From a bacterium (GTDB lineage: Bacteria > Hinthialibacterota > Hinthialibacteria > H5-UNCL2), in the NCBI GenBank assembly GCA_015075175.1, contig JABTUV010000011.1:71392-135391 (forward strand): 64,000 bases of DNA, written 5' to 3'. Shown piece by piece: positions 8,479 through 17,744 of the stretch; within the stretch, counting starts at the first letter, position 1; each line of letters opens with the position of its first letter. The position numbers were made by a program, and so were the translations under genes. The notes beneath the pieces were generated by a model. It made no database searches. It saw nothing but the letters and a program-made list of their open reading frames with translations, and had not been told where the DNA came from.

Positions 8479-9577
8479 TTCCCGGAGTTCAAACTTCAGT
8501 TTGTGGGCGGACAATCTCAAGCTCGTACTCCGGAGTTCAAATTTCAGTTTATGGGCGGACAAGCTGAAGATTGTGCTCCCCCTCGCGCTTTTCGCCGCGT
8601 CCAGCGTTCCCGCGCCCGCCGTGAAATGGATTCTCCCCGACCCGCCCGCGCGGCAATACTGGGGCGTCGCGGGCGGCACGGTCTTCACCGTCTGGCCCGG
8701 CTCGCTCTACCACCGCGACCGGAGGGGGCTTGGGGGGCCGCGCGGCCTCGTGCGCGTCGGTTATGAAGAGGACGGCGACGTCTTCATGGTCAATTACCTC
8801 GCCGTCGAGCCGGTGGTCGAGGGGCCGCGCGGCTACTCCGAGCTGGAAGTCTCGCAGTTGGACCAGGTGCGCGGCAAGCGCTTCTGGCCCGTACATCCGC
8901 TCTTGGGGCCGGATGTCGAGCCGCGCGAGCCCGAGTTCCGGCCCGAGTTCACGCGCCTCTTCCGCCATCCTGAGGGCCACGAGGTGCTGGAAGTGGGGAT
9001 CGGGGTGGAACCCTTCCGCAACGGCGCCAGGCCCTTTCTCGTGCTTGCCATCGACAGCCGGCGACCGGAGGAGTTGGTCGTGCGCGAGCTGGCCGCCAGT
9101 GACAGCGCGCACATCCGCCAGTGCATCATTACGGCGACCATGGGAAACTACATCCGCGCGCGGCGGCTCTGGCTGGCGGGCGAGGTAGTCGAGAGCTCGA
9201 AGCTCTACCCCAACTTCAGCGGCAACGGCTTCGCTCCGCCCACCGTCTTTACGCGCGACCGACTCTTACTCAAGGACGGTTTCCGCTGGGTCGCCATCAC
9301 GCCCGACGAGGCTGATCCGGCCGGCGTCTGGCCCATGCCGGGCGGCGGCTGGCATTATGCCGGCGCCCCCGTCACGCAGTACTGGCGCGCGCGCGACGAC
9401 CATCCCGAAGAAGACCTGTTGGCAAACGTCAACGGCCGCGCCACTTACTGGGCGGTCCACGTGCCCATCCCGGGCGGAATCGCCTTCGAGAACTTCGAGC
9501 TGATCCGGCCGTTTCATACGGGGCAGGAGTTCATCTTCGGGATTACCCGCAAGACGCCGCAGGAACTGGGATGGTGA
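8459..9577 (+). CDS. Secreted protein of unknown function
   Basis: The longest frame (372 residues) starts at an ATG overlapping the end of the symporter gene, but its first ~38 residues are translated R2 repeat. A GTG at 8573 gives a cleaner secreted protein with a signal-like LPLALFAASSVPAPA, and I favour that start. The mature part is beta-rich, with the motifs PARQYWGVAGG, PNFSGNGFAPPTVFTRD and PGGGWHYAGAPVTQYW. The motif content suggests a carbohydrate-active or structural secreted protein, but I recognise no family. The stop TGA abuts the R11 repeat. Confidence 0.65.
   Translation: MWKRFFDSRSSNFSLWADNLKLVLRSSNFSLWADKLKIVLPLALFAASSVPAPAVKWILPDPPARQYWGVAGGTVFTVWPGSLYHRDRRGLGGPRGLVRVGYEEDGDVFMVNYLAVEPVVEGPRGYSELEVSQLDQVRGKRFWPVHPLLGPDVEPREPEFRPEFTRLFRHPEGHEVLEVGIGVEPFRNGARPFLVLAIDSRRPEELVVRELAASDSAHIRQCIITATMGNYIRARRLWLAGEVVESSKLYPNFSGNGFAPPTVFTRDRLLLKDGFRWVAITPDEADPAGVWPMPGGGWHYAGAPVTQYWRARDDHPEEDLLANVNGRATYWAVHVPIPGGIAFENFELIRPFHTGQEFIFGITRKTPQELGW
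8483..8578. repeat. Repeat R2, two tandem copies
   Basis: Two consecutive units each begin CGGAGTTCAAA and carry a TTCAGTTT core, GGGCGGACAA and a CTCAAG/CTGAAG right arm. The first starts five bases after the symporter TGA. Both are translated in the N-terminal frame of the next open reading frame, which places FSLWAD twice. Confidence 0.75.
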
Positions 9578-9790
9578 AGCTCGCGCAGAGCCGCAGAGAG
9601 CGCAGAGAGTTCATACATGGCATCCGTCCTACAGGTCCTATAGGTGGAAGGGACCGCGCAGAGGAAGCTCGCGCAGAGCCGCAGAGAGCACAGAGAGTTC
9701 ATACATTCTGTACGTCCCGTAGGTCCCATAGATCCTATAGGTCCTATGCTCTCCGCGTCCTCTGCGCCTCTGCGCGAGCTCTCTCCCCTA
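9575..9790. repeat. Repeat R11 (AGCTCGCGCAGAG) with R12 blocks, between convergent genes
   Basis: AGCTCGCGCAGAG at about 9578 and again near 9665 faces the inverted CTCTGCGCGAGCT at 9770-9782. Between them are GTCCTATAGG-type palindromes of family R12. The plus-strand gene ends in TGA directly followed by AGCTCGCG. The minus-strand gene ends in TAG followed eight bases later by the same sequence. Strings of this CTCTGCGC type are common intergenic repeats in environmental genomes. Confidence 0.7.
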
Positions 9791-11875
9791 CTCCCAGTAC
9801 ACCGCCGACAACAGCGCGTTCTTGGGGAAGCAGTCGCGGTTGCGCGAGAGCACGACGCGCACGTCGCCGGCGACATCGAAGCTGACGTAGCGCGTCTCGC
9901 CGCGCGGCGCGGCTACCCACGCGCGGCACAGGAGCGTCTCGTAGTGGGGATCCCATATCTCGATGCCCGAGTTGCAGCCCTGCCCGGACGCAAACGCCAG
10001 CGTCATGCGATGCGCGCGCCGATCCTTGGCCGTCACGTGCAGCATGATCTGATCGAACGCGCAGGTATAGGACCCCGAGAGAACGCCGTCGCGCCAGTTG
10101 ACGCGCTCGCCGGTCGCCGTGGCCGAGGCGATAAAGGCCGGCAAGTGCACCACGTCGGCAGGACCGTCCGGCCCGCCGGCAAAGAGTACGTAGCCCGCCT
10201 TGCCGTAAACGTTCTGCCAGTTCGATCCCGTATCGCGGTCGGCGCCAAGCCACTCGGCCCGGGCGGGCGCGGGGAAACGGGCGACGAAGCTCGCCGGCTC
10301 GCCCAGCGGCGCGCCGACGCCGTCGTGATTACGCGCCTCCACGCTCCAGCGATAGCTTTTTCCCGCCGACAAACCCTTCACTTCGTAGGAGGTCTCCCTG
10401 AGCACCTCGTCCACGACTGAGTTTCCCTTGCCGTCAAAGACCAGCAACCGATAGAACTCCGCGCCGGGCGACGGCTCCCACGACAGGCGATAGGCTCGCT
10501 CGGCGGCGAGTTGGGGTTCGTGCAAGCGGAAGGCCTGCGGCGGGCGCGGGGTCGGTGAGTCGAAAAACACGCCCGACAACACCGCGTTGCGCGCGGAATC
10601 ATACGGCGCCAGGTTGGTGAGACGGACAATCGCCGAGCCGGAGATCACGACCTCGGCGTAGACGCCCTCCTGGAAGTCCTCCAGCGTGGCGGCGGGCGAG
10701 ATGGGCCGCAGCGTGCCGGGGTCCAGGACCACGAGGCGCTGGCGGCGACCGCGGCGGTCGAAGTCCACGCAGTAGAGCGTAACCGCGTGAGGCGCGCGGT
10801 CGGTCGTCTCGATATAAACATCCAGCGTATTGCGTGCGAAGACGGCGCCCAGCCGCCGGCCCGAGGCGTCCGGAAGCGGCAGGGCGCGCGCGTCCGACGT
10901 TGCGCGGGCAAAGACCCATCCCGCCGCGTTCTCCCCCCAATGGACGGCGGAGATGTACGTGGGCAGCCGGACCGCATCTTCGCCCTCGCCGTTGTAACTG
11001 GGCAGGAGATAGCCCTGCCGGCCGCATCGTCCCTGCCAATCGCCGTCGCCCGGTTGGATGGAGGTCAACCTCGCGCTCGGCGGCTCCAGATTGGGCGCAG
11101 GTTCACCTTGCGAGGCTTGCGCGGGCGCCGGCGCAGGCGAAGGGGCCTCGGCCAGCGCGAACTTCACACTCCAGGCCAGCCGCGCATTCTCCGGCGAGTC
11201 GATGGAGAGCTCGACCCACGCCGCCTGCCGGTCGTGCCGCAGCTGCCGGCCCACGGCGTCGGACGCCTCCAGCGTCCACTCGGAGACCTGCCAGCGGCTG
11301 TCGGGCAGCTTGAGGACGGCCCGGTAGCGATCGCGCGCGACCACGTCGAAGGCGCCCGAGAGCGTCCTGGTCGCCTCGTCCCAGGTCACGCTATGCGCGT
11401 CGATTTCGCCCTGCAGGACGTGGCGGTTGGTGGAAAGCAGGTAGGGATGCGGGCGGACGGGCCGCAGCATGAGCGTCTTCATCTCCGCCGGTCGCACCGA
11501 CAGGGTAAGCGTGTTGCGGCCGGCCACGCGCCCCACGTAGCGCCAGTCCCAGAAGTCCCACACATCGTAATCGAGGTCGCTCTGCACCTCCACGCCGCCG
11601 AAGGCGGGCGGTCGGCCCAGCTCGGCGCGGATGTAGTTGTCGCTCTCGCCGCTGTGGTTCCAGAACAGGAGGATATGGTCGTCGCCGCCGCAGGCGTAGT
11701 GATAGACCTCGGGATTGGGCGCGCCCTCTTCGTCGCAGCCGGCAAATAGGCCCACCGGCCGCGCCGACCGGCCCGTCATGGGCATGGGCAGCGAGCGCCC
11801 GATGATTTCGACCACCTCCGGCGGGTAGCGCGTCACCGACGAACCCAGCATCAGCTTGCCGAACATGAGCGCCAT
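9788..11875 (-). CDS. C-terminal two-thirds of a broken GH-D-like glycosidase
   Basis: A 695-residue open frame that begins inside the gene. Its first residues (LMFGKLMLGSSVTRYPPEVV) continue the catalytic barrel. There follow a beta-sandwich to about residue 270, a ~150-residue module beginning GDWQGRCGRQGYLL (about 280-430), a fibronectin type III-like domain (about 440-530), and a second copy of the same module beginning GSNWQNVYGKAGYVLF (about 545-695). The module, with Trp, YGxxGY, LPxYI and a VLSGVFF-type end, recurs in large secreted bacterial enzymes as I recall. The frame continues upstream in phase through a TAG at 11924-11926. Confidence 0.65.
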   Translation of the reverse strand: MALMFGKLMLGSSVTRYPPEVVEIIGRSLPMPMTGRSARPVGLFAGCDEEGAPNPEVYHYACGGDDHILLFWNHSGESDNYIRAELGRPPAFGGVEVQSDLDYDVWDFWDWRYVGRVAGRNTLTLSVRPAEMKTLMLRPVRPHPYLLSTNRHVLQGEIDAHSVTWDEATRTLSGAFDVVARDRYRAVLKLPDSRWQVSEWTLEASDAVGRQLRHDRQAAWVELSIDSPENARLAWSVKFALAEAPSPAPAPAQASQGEPAPNLEPPSARLTSIQPGDGDWQGRCGRQGYLLPSYNGEGEDAVRLPTYISAVHWGENAAGWVFARATSDARALPLPDASGRRLGAVFARNTLDVYIETTDRAPHAVTLYCVDFDRRGRRQRLVVLDPGTLRPISPAATLEDFQEGVYAEVVISGSAIVRLTNLAPYDSARNAVLSGVFFDSPTPRPPQAFRLHEPQLAAERAYRLSWEPSPGAEFYRLLVFDGKGNSVVDEVLRETSYEVKGLSAGKSYRWSVEARNHDGVGAPLGEPASFVARFPAPARAEWLGADRDTGSNWQNVYGKAGYVLFAGGPDGPADVVHLPAFIASATATGERVNWRDGVLSGSYTCAFDQIMLHVTAKDRRAHRMTLAFASGQGCNSGIEIWDPHYETLLCRAWVAAPRGETRYVSFDVAGDVRVVLSRNRDCFPKNALLSAVYWE

Positions 11876-12523
11876 CCCCGTGACCTGCGCCTGGAGCAGG
11901 TCGCCCGGGCGCGTGGCGAAGTTCTACACGTCCGGGTCGATCTGCTTGGTCACCCGGTTGCGATACCACTCGCGCACTCCCCGGCGCACGACCGACTGCG
12001 TGAAGGTGACCTTGTCGTCCTCGGAGCGCTTGGCGTCGATCACGCCCGTCGCTACCTCGGCGCCGTTGCCGTAGGTAAACGGGTTTTCGGTAATCAGGAA
12101 CTCCGGCCCCATCACCTCCTTGGCGATGCTGAAGATGCGCCGGTAGGCGGCCACGGCGGTACTCTTGTCGTCCTCAAAGCCCCCGAGACGTTCATGTACT
12201 GCGCGCTGTAGTCACGAAGACCCGCGCGTCCGCCGCCCGCAGGCGCTCGTACACCTGTCGCATGTGCGCGACGAAGTCGGATCCGTGTAATCCGGTCCCG
12301 CTTCGGATCATTTCCAGCATGTGGCCGGAAACGCTTCGCAATCGATCGTCCGAGCGATGGGTCGGCTGCGGCGTAATCGCCGTGCCGCCGCTCCATAAAG
12401 CAGGCGGCGGTCCGCTTGGCGAGCGTTTCATAGGGTTCGGTGAGATGGACGAACTTCTGCCAGTGCGGTTCATCCCACCAGAGTTGCTCGTTGGGTTGGT
12501 GTACTCGTCGGGGACGAGGCGGA
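11876..12523 (-). pseudogene. Catalytic-centre segment of the GH-D-like glycosidase, frameshifted
   Basis: Between the two intact frames the coding sequence changes phase several times. Readable pieces include LIRLVPDEYTNPTSNSG, FVAHMRQVYERLRAADARVF and, at 12154-11927, FLITENPFTYGNGAEVATG running to IDPDV. The GNGAEVATGVID...R and DPD pattern resembles the region around the acid/base aspartate of clan GH-D (GH27/GH36) enzymes, hence the tentative call. An in-frame TAG (11924-11926) follows IDPDV, after which NFATRPGDLLQAQVTG leads into the downstream frame. Multiple shifts plus one nonsense codon mean either a decayed gene or consensus errors; the second fits the rest of the window. Confidence 0.5.
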
Positions 12524-13528
12524 TCAGGGCGGGGCGTAGCGGGCGATGCCGGAGTCGATCATGCGCGCGGCCTCGGCGACCGCGCCGGTCGAGGTATTGG
12601 CCATGCGCCCGCCCCGCTGCCAGGCCCACACGTACCACAGGCACTCGGGAATGTAGTCGTTGTAGTTGGCCAGCCTGACGTTCATGGCTTCCGCCACGCG
12701 CCGCGCGTAGGCTTCCAGCGAGTGGTACGGATCACGTTCCAGACAATCGACGTAAACCGGATCGGCCAGGTACTCCTCGTCCGGATCGACGCGCCGCCCG
12801 GTGCGATCAAAAACGCGCACCCAGCCGTCGATGCTTTTCCGGCCGTCCTTTTTCAGGCACGTGGCGCGCGTGTACTCTACGGCGGCGCGATGCTGGAAGT
12901 CGAAGGTCGAAAGACCGCCCAATACAAGCGTCTCCACGTCGGGTTCGTCCAGCCAGGTCACGGAGAGAAGGTTGGCGCTCTCCGCATCGATGCGGCGGGA
13001 GAGGGCGGGACAGACAAAATCGCCTTCGCCGGTGAGGGCGCGATGATCTTTTTCCGGATCGGGGCCGACGAAGAGGCCGCCGCCCTGCGCCGCCCGCGCC
13101 CAGACGGGATGGAGCTCCCTGAGCCGAATGGGCTGCGTGGTCGTATTGATGATGCCGGCGCGGATGAGGAGAAACGGACGCAGCGTGAAGACGACGACGA
13201 GAGCGGGCGCGCCGACGCGTCGGCCCACGATGCGCAGGCTCGGGCCGCCCTCCGGCTGCTGCTCTCGCGTAACCGTGAAGCGATAGCCCCGCCGGCTGTC
13301 CCATTCTCCCACGCGCAGGGCGCTTCGCCAGACGAAGATGCGCCCATCCGACGCTCTCCGCAGGCTGTAAACTCCCTTTTCACAATCGAATTGCAGCTGG
13401 GACAAGCCATCGGAAAGCGTAGCGATGCGCATGTCGGCCTCCTCCGCCGGCAAGGTAGTCGAAAAGAGTAAGGCGGCTGCCAGGAGAAACCCAGCGCCCC
13501 TCGCAGCAGAATAGCGAGCCGGAACCAT
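12524..13528 (-). CDS. N-terminal part of the GH-D-like secreted glycosidase
   Basis: The ATG at 13528 lies seven bases after a GGGAGGAG ribosome-binding site and is preferred over the TTG at 13543. A signal peptide (AGFLLAAALLFSTTLPA) opens the protein. Residues from about 35 to 240 form a beta-sandwich like the N-terminal super-sandwich of GH36-type alpha-galactosidases. The segment YIPECLWYVWAWQRGG near the end looks like the first strand of the barrel. The frame is lost after SGIARYAPP and continues in another phase as the broken catalytic segment. Assembled with its downstream pieces the enzyme would be about 1250 residues. GH-D assignment is inference. Confidence 0.6.
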   Translation of the reverse strand: MVPARYSAARGAGFLLAAALLFSTTLPAEEADMRIATLSDGLSQLQFDCEKGVYSLRRASDGRIFVWRSALRVGEWDSRRGYRFTVTREQQPEGGPSLRIVGRRVGAPALVVVFTLRPFLLIRAGIINTTTQPIRLRELHPVWARAAQGGGLFVGPDPEKDHRALTGEGDFVCPALSRRIDAESANLLSVTWLDEPDVETLVLGGLSTFDFQHRAAVEYTRATCLKKDGRKSIDGWVRVFDRTGRRVDPDEEYLADPVYVDCLERDPYHSLEAYARRVAEAMNVRLANYNDYIPECLWYVWAWQRGGRMANTSTGAVAEAARMIDSGIARYAPP

Positions 13529-13569
13529 GAGAACTCCTCCCAACTGAGATCGCTACAAACGCACCACGC

Positions 13570-13682
13570 GTAACGGCGACATCCTGTCGCCGGTCTCGGC
13601 GGCGTCCCCGCCGCCGATACTGCTTGGCAACCGGTTCCGGCAGGATGCCGACACGACCGGCGACCACACGCCGCCGTTACGG
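13570..13682. repeat. Repeat R10 (GGCGACATCCTGTCGCC type), copy 1
   Basis: GTAACGGCG at 13570-13578 faces CGCCGTTAC at about 13672-13680, with an inner palindrome GGCGACATCCTGTCGCC. It lies in the divergent gap between the glycosidase and the outer-membrane protein gene. Further copies are at 22262-22378 and 59906-59960. Confidence 0.65.
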
Positions 13683-13726
13683 CCGCCGCCAGCATGGGCG
13701 GAGCGCGCGAGTCCGTCAAGGCCGGC

Positions 13727-13755
13727 TTGACAGCGCCCGCGCGCCTGCCTATGGT
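13727..13755 (+). promoter_or_regulatory. Sigma70-type promoter of the outer-membrane protein gene
   Basis: A perfect TTGACA (13727-13732), a 17-bp spacer and TATGGT (13750-13755) lie 50 bp before the ATG at 13806, with an AGGAGG ribosome-binding site between them. Confidence 0.7.
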
Positions 13756-13805
13756 GCTGGCAACTGCTCCACCTTTGCCATCAACCCTCGACCAGGAGGT
13801 CCCTC

Positions 13806-14825
13806 ATGTTTCGTCTTCTGTGTTCCACCCTCTTCGTCATTTGTTTGCCGGTCGCGCTGAGCCAGGAGTTTGCCGGGCTGTTGCGCGACGAAATGGCCCT
13901 TGGCCTGCGTCCCACCGCCGCGTCGGCGGGCATGGGCGGCGCCTACGTGGGCGTGGCCGGCCCGGACAGCATGAACCCCGCCGCGCTCGGCGCCATGGAG
14001 GGCTGGCAGGCCCTCTTCCAGTATCTCCACACCGGCTGGGACGACGCCCCCGACGCCGACAACCTGCGCGCCGACCTCTTCGTCCCCGTGCCGCGCATCG
14101 GGGGAACCTTGCGCCTCATGGTTGAAGGCTACGAGTCCGACGACTATGAGCTGACCCGGCTGGGACTCGAAACCGAGTTTCAGTCGCGCACGCTGGGCTT
14201 CCAGTACGGCCGCACCATCCTGGACGAGCGCCTGCGCATCGGTCTGGGCGGCTATCCCTATGAGAAGGCGGAAATCGACTTTCGCGTCCCCGGCGGCCCC
14301 AAGGCGCTCTCCGGCGACGCCTTCTCCCAGATCGGCAGCCTGGACGGCGGGGTGCAGTTCGACGTGTGCAAGTACGCCACCCTGGGCCTGCGCGGCATCT
14401 ACATCATCGACGAATTGGACGGCACGCTCTATCCCCCCGCGACCGGCGGACCCAAGGTGGACGTGGGCGACCACGACTATTACATCCACTACCTGGCCCC
14501 AGGCGTCGCACTGCGGCCGTTTGAAGGCACCCTGGTTGCGATTGATTACTGGAACGGCGAGATCGAGGGCCACGCGGCGGACGACTCGCACTTCGACATG
14601 GACGTGGATCGCTGGAGTTTCGGAGTCGAGCAGCGGTTATTTGAGGACCGGCTGATCCTGCGCGCGGGCGGCTGGAACGGCGGCTTCACGGCGGGCATCG
14701 GCACCCGCCTTCTGGAGGGCCGGCTGAGCCTGGATTACGCCTTCGTGGACGAGGCTTACAACGACATTTCGGACGTGTTCGGGGATGCAGAGTCGCACTA
14801 TGCCACGGTGAAGTGGAGCTGGTAA
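13806..14825 (+). CDS. Outer-membrane beta-barrel protein (PorV/PorQ-like)
   Basis: A 339-residue protein with a signal peptide ending near VALSQ. The N-terminal signature ASAGMGGAYVGVAGPDSMN, followed by PAALG, is typical of the PorV/PorQ/FadL-like barrel group, where a conserved hatch segment precedes 12-14 strands. Alternating hydrophobic and polar strands run to the end, and the last residues (YATVKWSW) form an aromatic-terminated strand of the BAM-recognition type. A role as a type IX-like secretion shuttle is possible for PorV relatives but not shown here, since no other T9SS gene is in the window. AGGAGG lies seven bases before the ATG. Confidence 0.75.
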   Translation: MFRLLCSTLFVICLPVALSQEFAGLLRDEMALGLRPTAASAGMGGAYVGVAGPDSMNPAALGAMEGWQALFQYLHTGWDDAPDADNLRADLFVPVPRIGGTLRLMVEGYESDDYELTRLGLETEFQSRTLGFQYGRTILDERLRIGLGGYPYEKAEIDFRVPGGPKALSGDAFSQIGSLDGGVQFDVCKYATLGLRGIYIIDELDGTLYPPATGGPKVDVGDHDYYIHYLAPGVALRPFEGTLVAIDYWNGEIEGHAADDSHFDMDVDRWSFGVEQRLFEDRLILRAGGWNGGFTAGIGTRLLEGRLSLDYAFVDEAYNDISDVFGDAESHYATVKWSW

Positions 14826-14839
14826 GGGGGCGGGTCGGA

Positions 14840-15270
14840 TGCAGGCCGCCGTGCCTCTTGATACGGCCGGTCGCTGGCGCGTACGGCCTACTCGAGGACA
14901 CGGCTCACCTTCTTGCGTGCGTCGGTAAGTCGAGGACACGGCGCACGTTTTCGCGTTCTGGTCTGGAAAGAGATGGTTAAAAACAGTTCCGAAAGAAAGA
15001 AGAGCCGCGTCCTCGAGTAGCGGCGGGCCGGCTCCCCCCTCAAGTGCGAAATCACACTTCGCGCCGCGTATCGAGAGGACGGCATGAGCGCGGGCGTGCC
15101 GCGTCCATGCCGCCGTGCCTCTCGATAGCTCTCCCGAGTAGCGAAGCGTATCGAGGGACGGCCCCGAAGGGACGTCTTCGCATCCAAGGGAGTGCGGCGG
15201 CGGGGCCTACTCGTGGACACGGCTCACGTTCCCCACGTACCGGTGAGTCGAGGACATCGCTTATTGTTTC
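14840..15270. repeat. Composite repeat R1, copy 2
   Basis: This 430-bp gap is filled with R1 blocks: CTACTCGAGGACACGGCTC near 14888, GTCCTCGAGTAGCGG near 15012, GTATCGAGAGGACGG near 15069, CCTCTCGATAGCTC near 15116, and CTACTCGTGGACACGGCTC near 15208. It lies at the 3' ends of two convergent genes. No coding potential was seen. Confidence 0.65.
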
Positions 15271-15273
15271 CGC

Positions 15274-16924
15274 TCAGCGCAGCCGCTGCCAGCCTTCGGC
15301 GGGGACCGCCGTGGCCCGCGCGACCACCAGTTGCAGGCGGGTCACGGCCGCGTTGCCGTGCGCGTCCTCGACCCGCAGGACGACCCAGCTCCCGCCCGTC
15401 CCACTGCCCACGACGACCACGGACAACATCCCTGCTGACGATACGCTCGCCGATACGACCGCCGGATGGGACTGCGAGACGATGCTGAAGACCAGGCCCC
15501 CGACGGGCGTGTCGTCGTCGCTGGCGTGTTTCTTGAGGTCCAGCACGTCGGGATGCGCGCCGGAGCCGGCGGAAAAGAGCAGCGCCTCGGGCGCAAACCA
15601 CACCGGCGGCAGATCCACGACCGGAGCCGGCGTGGGCGTCGCCGTTGGCGTCCACGTTGGCGTCCACGTGGGCGTCCACGTGGATGTGGCCGTCGGCGTG
15701 CCGGTTTTTGTCGGGGTGCTTGTCCAGCTGGCCGTGAACGTGTAAGTGGGCGTCGGCGTATCGGTGGGCGTAAAGGCAACCGTGTCCGTCGCCGTCGGCG
15801 TGGCCGTATCCGTGGGCGTATCTGTCGGCGTAAGCGTATGAGTCGTCGTGGGCGTGCCTGTATCCGTCGGAGTGAACGTATAAGTCGGCATGGGAGTATC
15901 CGTATCCGTGGGCGTGGGCGTGTAAGTCGCCGTGGGCGTGTCCGTGTCGGTCGGGGTAGGGTGGTAGGTCGCGGTCGGCGCATCGGTATCCGTCGGCGTG
16001 GGCGTGTCCGTGTCGGTCGGGGTGGGAGTGTAAGTCGCGGTCGGCGTATCCGTGTCCGTGGGAGTAAACGTATAAGTCGCGGTCGGCGTATCCGTGTCCG
16101 TGGGCGTGGGCGTTGCGGTTGCAGTCGGAGTATCCGTATCCGTAGGCGTGAACGTCTGGGTCGCCGTGGGCGTGCCTGTATCCGTCGGAGTGAACGTATA
16201 AGTCGCCGTGGGAGTATCCGTGTCGGTCGGCGTCGGGTCTGCGCGGTCGGCGTATCCGTGTCTGTGGGCGTCGCGGTTGCAGTCGGGGTATCCGTATCTG
16301 TAGGCGTGGGTGTGTAAGTCGCCGTGGGCGTACCGGTATCCGTGGGAGTGAAAGTGTAAGTCGGCGTGGGAGTGTCCGTGTCGGTCGGCGTCGGCGTATG
16401 AGTCGCAGTCGGCGTATCGGTCACCGTGGGCGTGGGCGTGTAAGTCGCCGTGGGCGTGCCTGTATCCGTCGGAGTGAACGTATAAGTCGGCGTGGGAGTA
16501 TCCGTCTCCGTGGGCGTAGGCGTGTAAGTCGCCGTGGGTGTATCGCTATCCGTCGGTGGGTGGCGCGTCGCTGTAGGCGTATCCGTCACCGTGGGCGTGG
16601 GCGTGTAAGTCGCCGTGGGTGTATCCGTGTCGGTCGGCGTCGGCGTATAAGTCGCAGTAGGCGTATCCGTCACCGTGGGCGTGGGCGTATCCGTCTCGTC
16701 GGGCGTAGGTCGCAGTCGGCGTATCGGTATCCGTGAACGTGGGCGTAGCGGTTGCGGTCGGCGTGTCCGTGGGGTCGGGAGGAACGTATAAGTCGGGGCG
16801 TCGCCCGTGGGAGTATCGGTCGGCGGGAATCCGTGTGTCGGTCGGAGTAGGCGTGTAAGTCGCCGTGGGCGTGCCCGTATCCGTGGGCGTGGGGTGTTTG
16901 TGCTGGTCGGCGTGGGCGTGGGCG
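15274..16924 (-). pseudogene. TPT-linker and C-terminal domain of the subtilase, frameshifted
   Basis: The minus strand encodes about 430 residues of Thr-Pro-rich linker ([15 protein letters not shown] style) followed, in the frame ending at 15274, by a beta-rich C-terminal domain of about 120 residues (from [17 protein letters not shown] to the final GWQRLR). The linker frame slips at least three times, and an early stop after QTLES (16925) separates it from the protease. Removing one base there continues directly into [13 protein letters not shown], so linker and protease were one polypeptide. The C-terminal domain looks like an Ig/cadherin-type module. Slippage within the repetitive DNA may be real variation or sequencing error. 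Confidence 0.6.
15640..16920. repeat. Minisatellite encoding Thr-Pro linkers
   Basis: About 1.3 kb of degenerate short units (GGCGTGGGCGTGTAAGTCGC and variants, read on the plus strand) encode the TPT linker on the minus strand. The units are 6-30 bp and imperfect. Similar linker DNA occurs inside the genes at 34800-36900 and 62730-62890. Confidence 0.75.
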
Positions 16925-17744
16925 TCAGCTCTCCAGCGTCTGCGCCGCGGCGAGCACGTTGATGAGGCCCCAGCCAGAGTTGTCGTTAGGCAGAGCGGCA
17001 TCCGCGGCCGTTGACGTGAGAAGATCGCGCAACTGGGCCGGCGACAGCGTCGGGTTGGCCTCCAGCAGCAGCGCCGCCGCCCCCGCCGCCATGGGACAGG
17101 CCATGCTGGTCCCCTGCATCACGTAATACTGGGCCGGCCCGCTGCCGTTAAGATTGAGCCCGTCGTTGTCGATGATCAGCGCGTTGGTGGTAGCCAGCGC
17201 GGCGTCGCGCGTCGAGATGGTCGCCGAAACGGGCGCGGCGATCTCGAGCTTGCGCAAGAGGTCGATGCGCGGCCCCGGCTGCTCAGGTCGCCAGCGTGTT
17301 CACCGTCTGGTCGGGCACAAACTGCCAACTGTTGCCCTGATAGTCCGTCCACGCTTGCGTTGCACCCAGGCGGCGACCGCGATGGCGCTGTCCGCCAAGC
17401 GCCGGGTCGCCGACCGTGTGCTGGAGTCGGGACTGTTGAACGTGCCCGGCCGGAACCATGTGAGATGCACCCGCGGGTCGTCCCGCCGCCCGCGCCGTTG
17501 GTGAGCGTGAACTGATAGGTCTTGCTGCTGTTGCCGGGCACGTTGGGCGTGAGCGTATAGCGCTTGCCCTCGGTATCGCGGCTGCTCGTGCCGGAGAAGG
17601 CTTCCGTCAGGGTCTCGCCCCCGCCCAGGTTGCTGCAGGAGAGCGTCATCTGCCGGTCGGCGGGATTGTCGTCGCGCCAAATCACCCGGATGTGTTGCAC
17701 CGTCTTGAAGGCCGGACTGCCGGTGTTGTTGATGGTGAAACCAA
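16925..17744 (-). pseudogene. Catalytic-serine part of the subtilase, frameshifted
   Basis: The intact 110-residue frame 16925-17257 contains GTSMACPMAAGAAALLLEAN, the active-site serine signature of S8 subtilases, and ends [11 protein letters not shown]. Upstream to 17744 the coding phase changes at least three times; readable blocks include an inserted PA/PPC-like beta domain (GSPAFKTVQHIRVIWRDDNP, then MTLSCSNLGGGETL). The pieces join the N-terminal frame at 17745-18770 and the linker at 15274-16924. Confidence 0.65.

Noticed and set aside
6595-8688. 697-residue frame antisense to the symporter
   Set aside because: His/Gly/Arg-rich composition without any family pattern; the symporter is unambiguous.
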